Positions 25,219 through 36,691 of a stretch of DNA of 64,000 nucleotides are shown one piece after another. The DNA comes from Rhipidocladum racemiflorum (taxonomy: Eukaryota; Streptophyta; Magnoliopsida; Poales; Poaceae), in the NCBI GenBank assembly GCA_036346355.1, contig CM070576.1:56467712-56531711 (forward strand). The letters run 5' to 3'. Both the position numbers and the translations under genes were made by a program. The notes below the pieces were generated by a model that saw only the letters and a program-made list of their open reading frames with translations, made no database searches and had not been told where the DNA came from. Position 1 is the first letter of the stretch. The number at the start of each line of letters is the position of its first letter.

Positions 25219-25838
25219 TAATACAATATTTTATATATATGTTTCGATGAAAGCATAAAAATCTAAAAATAGGAGTAAGATCTATTCAAGAACGGAGCGC
25301 GCAGGGGTATGCCTTATGCATGGGCAGTGGACCGCACGATCGAAGGGTTTACTATTGCTGGGTGTGAACTCTGTAGTCTGCAGCGCAGATTCGACAATGT
25401 AAGACCGTGGTCTTGTGTAATTTTTTTTTCTTTGCAACCGCACTATGTCTCACGTGTTCTTTTGGATTTTGCTAGTCTCTTTCAATTTTCTATCCAAAAG
25501 GTGGCGGTGTACAGAGAACAATCGTGGCCCACCTGATTGAGAAATGGACGATCGAGAACCAAAGGCTGAACTCGAGCGGCAAACCACTCGCTGCCTCCGA
25601 TAGCCTATCGGCTTTCTGCTTTCATTTATCAGATTTCCAATTGGAAGGCTGCTGTCAAAAGCCAGCAACCACCTAATCCTATACGGCCTGAATATCCTTG
25701 AAGAGAGCTTATACGATGCTCGCAACATTCTAGCCTTGGCAGGCCTAAAACGTTCTGGATTTGTCCATCTTTCGCAAGCCAGCATCTCTGTGTGGTACCC
25801 AATATCAATCGGCGAGAAAGAAAAGATATTAACTGTAT

Positions 25839-25981
25839 GAGAGGTGCTTCTATGCTCTTCCTTCTAGTACAAGTTGCACAAATCTTGAAGCAAGCGAAGG
25901 GGTAAGTAATCACCATCTACCCTTCATTCATGCTTTAATAGTTGTGCAACTTTTAAAAGGAAGAGCATAGAAGCACCTCTC
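25839..25981 (+). mobile_element. 143-bp Mutator-type MITE, copy 1
   Basis: Perfect terminal inverted repeats of about 24 bp starting GAGAGGTGCTTCTATGCTCT, and a perfect 9-bp target duplication taactgtat (25830-25838, 25982-25990). The 9-bp duplication marks Mutator-type transposition. Same family as the copy at 36895-37037. Confidence 0.92.
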
Positions 25982-25990
25982 TAACTGTAT

Positions 25991-27820
25991 TTTTCAACTC
26001 TGTATGTGCACTGCTCTGCAGCACAAGCTTCGACTCTGTTGCTGAAAGCGCTGTTGACGTTAAAACTTGAAAGGATTGATACCTGCAAGTGAACAATGAA
26101 ACGACTAGCACTTCCCTGACTCTTATCTCCAAACTTGTCAATTTGCCAACGGGCCCAATAAATTCTCGTAACAGTGGTAGAGCATGCGGCACCGAGGGAA
26201 ATGCGATCTCATCTGCATGGATAGGATAAGATTGCTAAAAATCTCCAAATTCTCATTCCATGTTCTGCCCTCGTCACACCAACCCTCCCCGCCATGCCAT
26301 CCTTGACAACTTGATGCTTAGGAGAAGATGGTGCCATAGTCCGTTCCAACGTCGACTGGCAATAAGCAGAGGCAGCTTTGGTTCAATGGCCTGCGTTTGA
26401 TATTCCCCACAAACATCACCCATACTGTCCGTGTGTTAGGCACTTGCCAGTTCGAGTATGTTGAGCCCTAGAATGTCGTGTCGACGTATCCCCATCTGGT
26501 CCTCCATGGTTCAGAGCTAGTAGAGCCGTTGGCACTGAGCTGCAAATGGCAAAGAACCAAATTTAGATGCTGCGGGGATGGAATAATACAGAACGATAAG
26601 ATCTTCGATTTGCGAACTTTCAAATTCATGTGGTTGATGCAAAAGTTTCATCTAGCCTTTGAATAGCGCCCAAGGCCCCAACACGGACTTGTGACAGAAG
26701 ATATATTTAACACGCATTCGGGCGAACTTATGACAGAAGATATATTTAACACGCAAGAGATTTCTAGATAAAACGCTGATAAAGCGTGTACATGTTACAT
26801 ACATCATGTCAATTGTTGCAATGCACCCAACGTGCTTGAGTTTTCCTTGTTCATAGCTGGTGCTCGGGTGACCGATTCTAGGTTATCTTCAGCTGCAAAA
26901 GATGTATCCACTTCAGTCTGGTTTCCGCCTACTGATAGTTCCGTGCCTTCATTGATCTATCAGGCCAAGAACATCAACGAAGGCAATCTAGAAAGGAATT
27001 CTGGGAGTAGAGTAGTTGAAGATGCACAGGCATACAGCTCCTTTTCCATCTGTCATGTAATGTAGTCCCTCTCTTTAGTCTTTATTCTGTCCTTTCTCTT
27101 TTGCTCTCGTGTACCTGAAAAAGAAAAGCAGAAATTAAAAGGTGGGTGTGTTCTGTTTATACAGTGTTTGGAATGTTTTCTCGTTAAAGTTACAGGCACG
27201 ATTGCGATTTAAAGGTAAGCTTCTCGGACAGAGCCAGTCAGCCAGGTGACATCCAATGTCCATCTAGTGCGTTTTCGAGGAAGGTAGCATCGTATGCAGC
27301 CTTTACATGTAAACCAAACGGGCATGTGTACTGCACATCAATATACTGTAGCACGAAGACTATACTGTAACCTCTATTCTGGGTAGGCTTCGAAAACATG
27401 CACACCGTCACTGTAGTTAGTCTGATTATAGTAGTTGAGTAGTTGGCAGGCATTTTGTTCTTTCCGTTTCGTTTCAAATATTCAGAAACAAGTAATAGGC
27501 AATCACAACCAATGGCAAGGCATATAACTGCAAGTGAAGGAAACAAAAAGAAGGGGATGGTGAAAAAAGTATACGTTTCTTTTCTCCATGCTTCTTCCGC
27601 TTCCAATTCTCAGCAAGTCTTCGCTTTTCTCATTGCTTGTCCATGTTCACACAAACCTGGAAGCGCAAAATCACTAACAGATAAGAAAAGTAGCAGCAAA
27701 CGATGCGAACAAAAGCAACTAATCTATGAATTACATGCATCTACAAATTTCAAACTTGGTTCTTGCTACAAATAACATAAATAATCTATAGACACTTCCA
27801 CCTACCTCTTGCCCAGCATT
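25991..27820. other. Intergenic stretch with no assignable gene
   Basis: Contains a 36-bp tandem repeat (acttatgacagaagatatat twice at 26690-26755) and a possible exon-like open frame 26832-27065 of unknown nature. The remainder shows no known domain. Confidence 0.35.
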
Positions 27821-29198
27821 CTGAAGAGCTCGCAAGGGTTCCACATGATCCTGACCAATAACGACAAATTGAGACCCTTTACTATCATTCTTACTGCTAT
27901 TACCGTTTATATTCCTTTCAGACAACTCTTCTAGTTGCTTCTGAAGTGATGGTGAAACACCAGCCTGAATAAGTGAATTAATAGTTTTAAGTAAGAGAAC
28001 GCAAAAAGGATCCTCTAGTCAGTTTAAGGTAATATAATTGTTCCATAAATATGTGCTCGATGTCAAAAAAATAACCCCAGCCAAATAGCGTCGTGACTCG
28101 TGAGAAAGTCTTAGGCTCCAACGGGTGTTGCAAGAGTTGATTCAAACCCTACAACCCGAAGAAAAATGTCATGAGATATGGCCAGATATTCTAGAGGAAC
28201 ATTGTAAAAATCATGAACACCGAATAATAGCTTAGTCTCCGAAAAATTACACCAGCTGTATAACCATACTACAATCTTCTTAATCATTCAAACCTGTTGA
28301 AGCTTCTGGAGTTGTGCAGAAGTTGCCTTTCGTTGCTTGTGAACCTGTGTACGTTCTTCCTCACTGTCACTGGACTCCAATATCAATCCCATGGATTCAG
28401 CATTCCTGAAGCCAGTATTTGTTAGCATTTTCCTGAAAAGCACATAGAGGGAAGTTAGAGCATAGCCAACTATAGCCTGAAATTAGTCAGACATCAGAGA
28501 TTAATTCATATATATTAGAAATTATTTAAGAAAAGGCATGAAAATTAGCAAGCAGGAGGCCTCGCCTGCGAATTTTTATGTGTAATCTTGTCGATCTGGC
28601 GAGCAAGGGCGAGTCTACTCATTACTGCAGGCATGTAAGCATGATCTACAGGAAAATGCTGGAGGTTCTCCTGTGGTTTTCAATAGATGGTTATCAACTT
28701 GCTTAATTATCAGCTAAAAATGAAAAAACAAAATACACCAACATAATCTGAGAAAGAACCATAATAAAAGTTGCGGTTGAGGCCAGTGAAAAGTGCACTG
28801 GCACGGTATGCAACTAGGAGCAAAATAGAAGAGCAGCTGGTATGGAATAAAATACTGAAAATGGTGCTACACCAATTGTGCCAAGCCATGAGAAATCGAA
28901 TACACTGCATATGCAGGTAACCTTCACTAATGTATGAATACAAAGGAGAATATCTTTGGGACTACCAGTGTCCATCGCTTCTTGATGCCAATACAACCAA
29001 AGATCATGGTGCCAAGGGAGGGGGAAAGGCTGAGTTTCTAAGAGAGTCTAAGATGGTGGTATGAAAGAGAATTAATATTACCTTTGACAATGACTTGCAA
29101 TGAGAGTAAAACTTGGCCTTGTCAGCAGGAGAGATTAACGCAATACTGCAGCCAGCCAATGATTTGTGTGCTGACTTTCCACTTCTGTGGATATAAAC
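27820..29198 (-). pseudogene. DEAD-box RNA helicase 13 (Mak5/DDX24-like) remnant
   Basis: Three minus-strand exon remnants. The first, 29198-29082, encodes the end of the helicase core (VYIHRSG, then GCSIALISPADKAKFY). The second, 28436-28295, encodes the linker (AESMGLILESSDSEEE, then QRKATSAQLQKLQ). The third, about 27962-27826, encodes the tail (FVVIGQDHVEPLRALQ). These match the order of the plant nucleolar helicase RH13, needed for ribosome assembly in the Mak5 family. Motif VI, which should read HRxGRxxR, reads HRSGKSAHK, so both arginines needed for ATP hydrolysis are gone. The second exon has a one-base loss just before AESM. The upstream helicase core is not seen in the 3 kb beyond. 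I conclude that this is a relic, with the working gene elsewhere. Confidence 0.8.
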
Positions 29199-29199
29199 C

Positions 29200-30300
29200 T
29201 AAGGGGCAGATAAAAATTTGAAAATTTCTAGTGAATTAGTTGGTCTCATAACATCTATATCTAAAACAAGTGCAGGGTCAAGAAATAAACAAAGCACCTA
29301 CATCAGTTGTGTGTGGCAACTGATAATGGACAACTGTTTGGGCAAAGAATTGAATCTTCACTTCCACGAAAACGATCCACAGCCCAAATTAACAAAGAAT
29401 AACCAAATGTTTTCTCTTACAAAAGGTAGAGATAGACAATAATAACATGGAAAGTAGTTAACTGTGTTTCCACAGGAACAAGACATAGATAGAGGTCAAT
29501 GTAAAATATGCAACAAAAAAATGCAGGAATCTATAGTGCAAAGGTAGATTGTAGAGGAACTGAAGAACAAAAGTAAAGCATTCCATTCTCAGGGCCAACT
29601 CATTTGTTCATTATATTTAGTTCTATGATCTCATTTGGATCTGCATGTGAATATCAGGAGTGTGGACGAAGCAATAGTAATTGGAGTTGCCCTCTCATTA
29701 TCTATTCACTAACCATGTAAAGTATCAGTAGTTATGTAACACTTTTACACCATTAAGCATTCTTTGGAGTATTGAGATTTTCCATGGTGTAACATTTATA
29801 GCTTATCTATTTTTAGTTACACTGCAATTGCTCATGACATGTACTACTAGTCTGACAACGGCAGCAATGCAAACTAGGGCATTTTTAGTTACATATTGTT
29901 CGAACAACACTTCCTGCTTACAGTTGTTGCATTTTTACTCTTTACGCATGATAATTATGTGAAGTGCTTGTGGATGTCATGATGTCATGTGTAGCTTCAT
30001 GCTGAGAAAGGTGATTACTATGGGATTTATGACGGCAATTTTTGAACAAACTCTTTCATAACCAATATGACTAGACTTACCTCTGTACTCAGTTTAGTCC
30101 TAATGGTTTTATCCATCCAATGGATTTAACGTGTTAGTTTCTAACTATATGTAGTACTTTTTCATCTACTGAGCTTGAGTCCTGCTCAGAGATCTCATCA
30201 CGCTAGATTGCTAGGCCCAGACTGGGTGCCCTTGGGTGCTCAATTGAATCTATTTATTATATAAATCCTTATTTTGAACAATTTTAGTGGTTCTTTAGCC
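29200..30300. other. AT-rich stretch upstream of the helicase remnant
   Basis: The helicase core exons that should lie here on the minus strand are not seen. No other element recognised before the CACTA repeats. Confidence 0.4.
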
Positions 30301-30592
30301 CAAAATATTGGTTTTATTTTATTTTATGGTAATATGAGTATTGTTAGCGGTTTTAGCAAAAAACCGCCACAAATAATATTATCAAATGATGGTTTTTGGC
30401 TAAAACTGCCTCTAATAATATGAGTATTTGTGGCGGTTTTAGCCAAAAACCGTCACAGATAATATAAGTATTTGTGACGGTTTTAACCCAAAATTGATCC
30501 CCGATTATCAGTGGCACTTAATCTGTGATGGTTTGAAAACTGTCACTGATGTCAGTTAAAAACCGCCACTAATGACGATTTCTGTACTGGTG
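30300..30592. mobile_element. CACTA element end with subterminal repeats
   Basis: Repeats of the type gtggcggttttagccaaaaac in both orientations run from about 30340 to 30570 and end at ttctgtactggtg, the mirror of a CACTA-type terminus (CACCAGTACAGAA). The other end is not recognised. Probably a truncated CACTA element. Confidence 0.6.
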
Positions 30593-30789
30593 TATGTGTG
30601 TGCGGGTTCGCCCCATGAGTGGAATGTGCATTGAGCAAAATTTGAGCCAGGGTGATACTGCTGTGCGTGGGAGGGGTGGGAGATCCTCCGGTGAGGATAA
30701 ACTCCTTTTATTAGTTAAAATAAGATATATTATATTCTATACTTTAACATTTCTCACTATTTAAGAACAACATGATTAACCAAAAACAT

Positions 30790-31145
30790 TTTTTTTCCCG
30801 AAATAGATGGCAGGAGCTCTGCCTATTCATTAAAGGAGAGGAAGGTACCAAGTTCAGAAACACAAAACACAAAACACAAAAGGGTCTGAGGACCACAACC
30901 CAGGCAGGACAACGACTAGAGCTAACCTAGTCTCTTAGAAGCAAAAATAAACTCTGCAACGCTTGCCTTGGCTCTATCTACTACTAATTACACGGGGCTT
31001 GCCACGTTCTGGAAGATGCGCGCGTTCCTCTCTTTCCAGAGGTTCCAAAACCCAAAGATAATCAGCCCGTCGAAATCACGTCTTGCTTGGTGAAGCCACC
31101 AATCTTGAATTGTATTGTCGGCGAGGGGCTGGAAGGTGAACCAAA
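30790..31145 (-). mobile_element. LINE 3'-end fragment
   Basis: The minus-strand translation of about 31130-31010 gives WWLHQARRDFDGLIIFGFWN followed by LWKERNARIFQN, the conserved ending of plant LINE ORF2. It is followed by non-coding DNA with gctctgcctattcatt-type sequence. Truncated upstream. Confidence 0.75.
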
Positions 31146-31753
31146 AACAATGTTTTTTTTATCTTTTTTTCTTTTGATGATTTTTAGGGTCTCATCTTGC
31201 TTACAAAAGTAAGTACCCATATTTACTTTTGTTTACGTTGAAGTCATTACGCCACATGGAAAACAACACGATGCAAGGGCTTTTTTACGAGAATTTTACG
31301 GTGTATTATACTGGTAGTATATAATGAGTAGTAGAAATCAAATCTAACTATTCATTTGCTAAGGTTATTTTTACTATCCTACTACCATAGGATGTATAAA
31401 TAAATACAATTTAATCTAATTCATTGTATCGAAAAGAATGAATGATCCATATTAAATTTACAATATCAAATGTTCTAGTAGTATTGCCTCATATATATTG
31501 GTAATGGTTTGCTTTCTACGGATGAAAAACAATGTCAATGCTCTAGTAAGCAAACCTAGTAGTATTGCCACATGAAAAACAACACGATTAAAGGCCTACT
31601 TTCTGCGGATACATGGTTTGCTCTAGCTCTGCTGCAGGCGGCTTCATGCAGAATTCAGCATGGCTGCGGACTGCGGTTGGCGCTGTTCCTGCACTGCAAA
31701 AGTGCAAATGGCATGCTTACCTTTTCTTACAAAAGAAACATCGGGGTTATATG

Positions 31754-33378
31754 TGTTGGAACAAAGCACTAATATTTTTTGGAGCAATTTTCTCTTGTAT
31801 AACTTTTTCTCTTTCTTACTTTGCTTTTTGTTTGCTTGTAAAATAGGTACAAATTAAGTCTATGTTTATATAGGCTATACCCTCCGACTAATTAATACAC
31901 GTCTTCGGACTCTTACTGGAATACAACAACCAAGTCAGACTCGTCTACAACTTGGACAGTCCTGTTTATATGGACTCAACTTTCCTAATTACAAGATTAG
32001 TTCCAACATTCGCCCCCCTAATCTTGTAACATCTAATTTCTAACACAACTCTAACTTGTTGAGGCAATCGATCTCATCTACGATTTGCCCAACTCTTTTA
32101 TTCGACACAAGATGGAGAACACATCTCATCAACACCCCAATACTCAACTTACTTAATTCGAAACGATAAACACATCTCTTCTACGGCTTGGACTCATCTT
32201 CCACACACATGAGTTTGGATGGCGCACGCACCTCTTCAACGCCTCGAACTCAACTTTAGACCGCGAACGCATCTCCTCAATGTCCCGGAGTCAACATCGA
32301 CGTGTTATAAACAGACTCAACTTTGATTTGCACTGCACTCGCAGATGATCACCATTGCCATCTTGTCACATTGGTTTTCGACGACGCTCGTCGATAGCGC
32401 GTATCAGGGAGACACATCTCCTCCACCCTTTCGCCGCCACATTTTCTTGTCATCTCTTCTCGTTTGTGATGCAACTTTGATGGCACGAAGACTTGGATTG
32501 GTCGCCCGGTTGGCCGCCTGCTTCCTTGGGTGCCGTCCCTCGGGAGTCTCCTTCTCCCGGGGGGCAACGGGTTAATCTGAAACCTTAAGCTCTGATATCA
32601 ATTGTTGGAACAAAGCACTAAAGTTTTTTGGAGCAATTTTCCTCTTGTATTACTTTTGCCCTTTCTCGCTTTGCTCTTTGTTTGCTTGTAAAATAGCACT
32701 ACTAACCGCGCTTCACAAGCGGTTGAAAACCACCTCCAGAAGCGGTTTTACAACCGCTTCTAAGCAACCGCGAGTGATACCCCGAGGGGTATCACAAGCG
32801 GTTCCTAGAACCGCTTGTGGTGGTGCGACACCAAGCGGTAAAATACGGTAATAATATCGTGGGAATGGGATTCGAACTCACGACCAGCACTCCATCCTCG
32901 TGACTCGCCTCATCCATCTAGCCAACTCACCCACGCATGCTCTCTGATAGAATAGGGCACGCATTCCTTTTATTATTTCTAAAACTGGGTTTCTACAAGC
33001 GGTTCGTGACACAAACCCCTTCTGAAGGGGGTCTTTAGAAGCGGTTCGTGTCACGAACCCCTTCTAAAGGTGGGGCTTTAGAAGGGGTTCGTGCCACGAA
33101 CCGCTTCTAGAGATCCCCTCCGGCCTGTTGCCACGAACCGCTTCTGGTGCGAGCATTAAAACCGGTTCGCACCAAACCGTTTCTAATAGACCGGTTGTGA
33201 TGCCCGGTTTTGTAGTAGTGTAGGTACAAAATATATGTTTATATATGCTATACCATTCAATTAACACACGTTCTCGGACTCTTACTGGAACATGGCAACC
33301 AAGCGAAACTCGTCTATAACTTGGATAGCCTTTGTTTATACGGACTCAACTTTCCTAATTACAACATTAGTTCCAACA
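31754..33378 (-). mobile_element. Small non-autonomous LTR retrotransposon with a CACTA insertion in one LTR
   Basis: LTRs at 31754-32008 (255 bp) and 32603-33378 (249 bp once the CACTA insertion and its duplication are removed). Both start TGTTGGAACAAAGCACTAA and end TTCCAACA. Perfect 5-bp target duplication ATATG (31749-31753, 33379-33383). On the minus strand the interior begins with a primer site (ttgatatcagagctt) and ends with a purine tract (aggggggcg). The 594-bp interior has no recognisable gag or pol, so the element depended on another element's enzymes. Confidence 0.9.
32697..33220. mobile_element. Non-autonomous CACTA (En/Spm) element
   Basis: 524 bp, ends CACTACTA and TAGTAGTG, with the 3-bp duplication TAG on each side (32694-32696, 33221-33223). 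The subterminal regions carry many copies of gaagcggtt/aaccgcttc in both orientations, as CACTA elements do for transposase binding. It interrupts the right LTR of the small LTR element. Confidence 0.92.
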
Positions 33379-33768
33379 ATATGGCCAGCGGCCGACGGCC
33401 TAGGCGAGGGCTGGTGTGCATACTAGCTTCATGCTATTATGAAGGATATATTCTTGATGTTGCTGAACTCGTGCGCTGTGTGGCGAATAATTAAAACTAC
33501 CCAGAAGCGTGCGGGATAAATGGCTGACCGCCGGCGCCCTTGAGTTGTTGAGTGCGTGGCCTCACATGGCCGCGCGGCTACCGCCTTCAGTTAGTGTTCC
33601 GCCCTCTCAGCTCTCGCTACCTTCAAAAATTGCCGGTAAATTGTGCGACTTAACGCGCTCATGCAGCTATATGTGTCGTTCTGCAATCTACCGCGGATGC
33701 AGCTATTACAGTCGCAGGGATGCACCAAGGCCTGTGCGCGCGTGCCCGCCCATCAAGGTGCAAGTCTC

Positions 33769-35727
33769 TAGGGATGAAAACGGATCGGATACGGACGGAT
33801 AATGGTTCTACCATATTTGTTTTCATATTTTTTCTCGGATTCGGATACGAATACGGATAGTCCGGATACGAATACGAATACGGATAATGTCGAATACAGA
33901 TACGGATCGAATACGAATCGAATCGGATACGGTTACGAATATTTATCGGAACATGATAATCCCTTAGATTGTACATAAAAAATCAATGAAAACACATAAC
34001 TAGTTGATTTGATTAAAACATTATTGAAAATTGAATAAATATAAGCATTTTCATTCACTTAGACAATAGTTAGATACTATGTTGCAAACAAAATTATGTA
34101 AGACTTAGTTCATCACGTACATATGATTAATCCATCATACATGTTGACGAGTACCCATGCCATGGGTACCCCCATCAGCCCGGAAGCACGAACGGGCTGA
34201 CCAATCATGGCGAAGGCCCAGCACCACCAAAAGGTACTTGGGCCGCGGGGAGCGAGCCCCGACCTGAGCAGGGCCGACCCCGAACGATCGGCGGACTCCG
34301 GTTCCGGGCGGTCGGCATGCTCCGGCCGCCCGATATTGAAGCTCAAGCTCCACCTGCAAGACAGGGCCGAGATGGCCCACGCCCGATGTCGACGGCCGCT
34401 TTGTGCGCAGCTGGCCTCTGGCGTCGTGACGGGTAGGCGGCCCCTTCCCAAGATCGCCGAAGAGCCACCGAAGCGAGTCAAGCCTCGCCCCATCGCCTGG
34501 CACATCGCAGAGGAGTGCGCCCACTCCCGAGGCCAAGGCAAAGTCAAAGCGCCATTAAAGCCGCCGAGGCAGACAGGAGCACCACGCAAGGCGTCATCCG
34601 GACATCATCGCGCAAGACCGCACATCGCAGAGCCACCAACCCTGCCTCGGACGAGCAGGACGGCTGACAAGACAGGAGGCAGACTCCGAGACACGCACGC
34701 CCCCTTTCTAGTGGATTTCCTAAACACCCGTGTAACCCGCCTCCTCCGTCTATATAAGGAGAGGCGGGGCCCGAGAGGAAGGAGAGAGACAGAGAAAAAG
34801 GCCCTCTAAGAAGCCACGACTCCCTAGCCAAAGCACGAAGGGGATCGGACAGCCGACCCCCCGCCTCGCTTGTACACCCCCGGTTCATCGCCCAAAGATC
34901 AATACATCCGCACCGAACGAACTGGAGTAGGGACATTCAGCCCGAACCAGTATACATCATCTGACTCCTTGAGTCGACCATTCGGGGAGAGGGAGCGCGC
35001 GACCCCATCCGACCATAAATTCGTATTGCCGGTGCACGAAACACCGACACATGTAGATCAAAACACAAAATAAAGGTGATCCTTGCTCAGAGATACAAAT
35101 GGAAACAAATATAGAATACACAAAAAGTTTGATAATACTTAATTAACATATCTCTAGAAAACATATATAACACTTACATTTAATGACCCCAAGATTTGTA
35201 TTATTTGTTAAATTATGTATAAAATAATAAATTATGTATTTTATAAGTTTTTATGCATTTTAGCTACTTATTTAAAATATTTTTCTATTAAAGACAACAT
35301 TTTTTAATTTTTTAGAAAATTTAAAATACAATAAATTTTAAAAATAATTTTTGTAAAAATTATAGACTATGTTAGAAATTTTATCAAAATATTTCATAAT
35401 TTTTGGAGCTAGTTTGCTAATTTTAATAATTGAAACTTGATTTATGGATTAATTAAATTAGAAAACAAGTTAAAATTTAGTAACCTTTTTGGGCCAAAAG
35501 AGTAGCTTGGCCCAGCCCACTATCCGGATATCCGATCCATCACTATCCGGATTATCCGAATCCGTATCCAGCAGATAGTGAGCTACCGAATCCGTATCCG
35601 TATCCGACAAAAAATATCCGTATCCGTATCCGATCCGATACTATCCGACAAATATCCGATCCGACAGAATCCGTATCCGAAAATTATCCGGATCGGTCGG
35701 AAACTATCCGATCCGTTTTCATCCCTA
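33769..35727. mobile_element. hAT-like element TAGGGATGAAAACGG, containing a solo-type LTR
   Basis: Ends TAGGGATGAAAACGGATCGG and CCGATCCGTTTTCATCCCTA are inverted. Long arms are rich in tccgtatccg and its mirror. A five-base direct repeat gtctc lies on both sides; a full 8-bp duplication is not seen. Same end type as the clear hAT-type element at 22004-22802. No transposase sequence is seen. The middle is occupied by LTR-like DNA. Confidence 0.75.
34142..35049 (+). mobile_element. Probable solo LTR of a Gypsy-type element
   Basis: GC-rich block of about 900 bp unlike its AT-rich surroundings. It starts TGTTGACGAG and ends ACACCGACA, and has an internal TATA box (ctatataagg near 34750) followed by a purine-rich stretch, the layout of a grass Gypsy LTR. 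No internal retroviral genes are seen. No clean target duplication was found, so the exact ends are uncertain. Confidence 0.6.
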
Positions 35728-35942
35728 GTCTCCAGTACTGTCTGAAGCCAGCATGGATGAGACTCCTCGAGCAGGTTAATTCAAAAGCACCTTGCGTCTG
35801 TTTTGAACCAAGAAGAATCTCCATGTTATTTATTCGCTGATTTATTCGAACACAATTCGCCAGTCCCGTACTAATTGACATACACAACACGCCGTAAGCA
35901 CTTAGCTAGCAAGCCTCGACTCTGTCCATGGCCGCCGGATGA

Positions 35943-36168
35943 TCAAACAGCCGCAGAAGCCAGCTCTCTTGCTTGCCCTTGTTGCCCGGTATGCTCCAGT
36001 GCTCCACCCATGTCTTGCTCACCTTCTCCGAAACCGAAATCGTCGTCCTGTGCCCACAGGAAGCTGGCGTACGCTGCGAGAACATGGCTGCCGCCAGAGC
36101 CGGAACACGAAGTCACCACGGTTAGATCTCAAGCTTAGGGATTCAATATATATATAGTAAAAAGTATT

Positions 36169-36244
<76 letters not shown>

Positions 36245-36631
36245 ACATATTTGGTGCAAACTCCCTCTACCGTGAAAACTCTGTGAAAACCACGTGTAAA
36301 AATTTTGAAAAACTCTCAAAAAATTACCATACATAGGGGAGGTGTGGTTCTACAACCCTGTAAAATTTGAAGACAAAACTCAATTGCATTTGAAAGATAT
36401 GAAAAAGTCAAATTGCAAAATGAATAGTGCTAAACAGTGAAAAAACACTATTCATACTGAATTTGTCTTTTTTATATCTTCCAAATGCAATTGAGTTTTG
36501 TCTTCAAATTTTACAGGGTTGTAGAACCACACCTTCCCTATGCATGGTAATTTTTTGAGAATTTTTCAAAATTTTTACACGTGGTTCACGGAGTTTTCAC
36601 GGTAGAGGGGGTTTGCACCAAATATGCTGCC

Positions 36632-36691
<60 letters not shown>

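Noticed and set aside
34207..34936. Open frames of 130-200 codons on both strands
   Set aside because: They lie in the GC-rich LTR-like block, with no domain and with a TATA-box/LTR layout.
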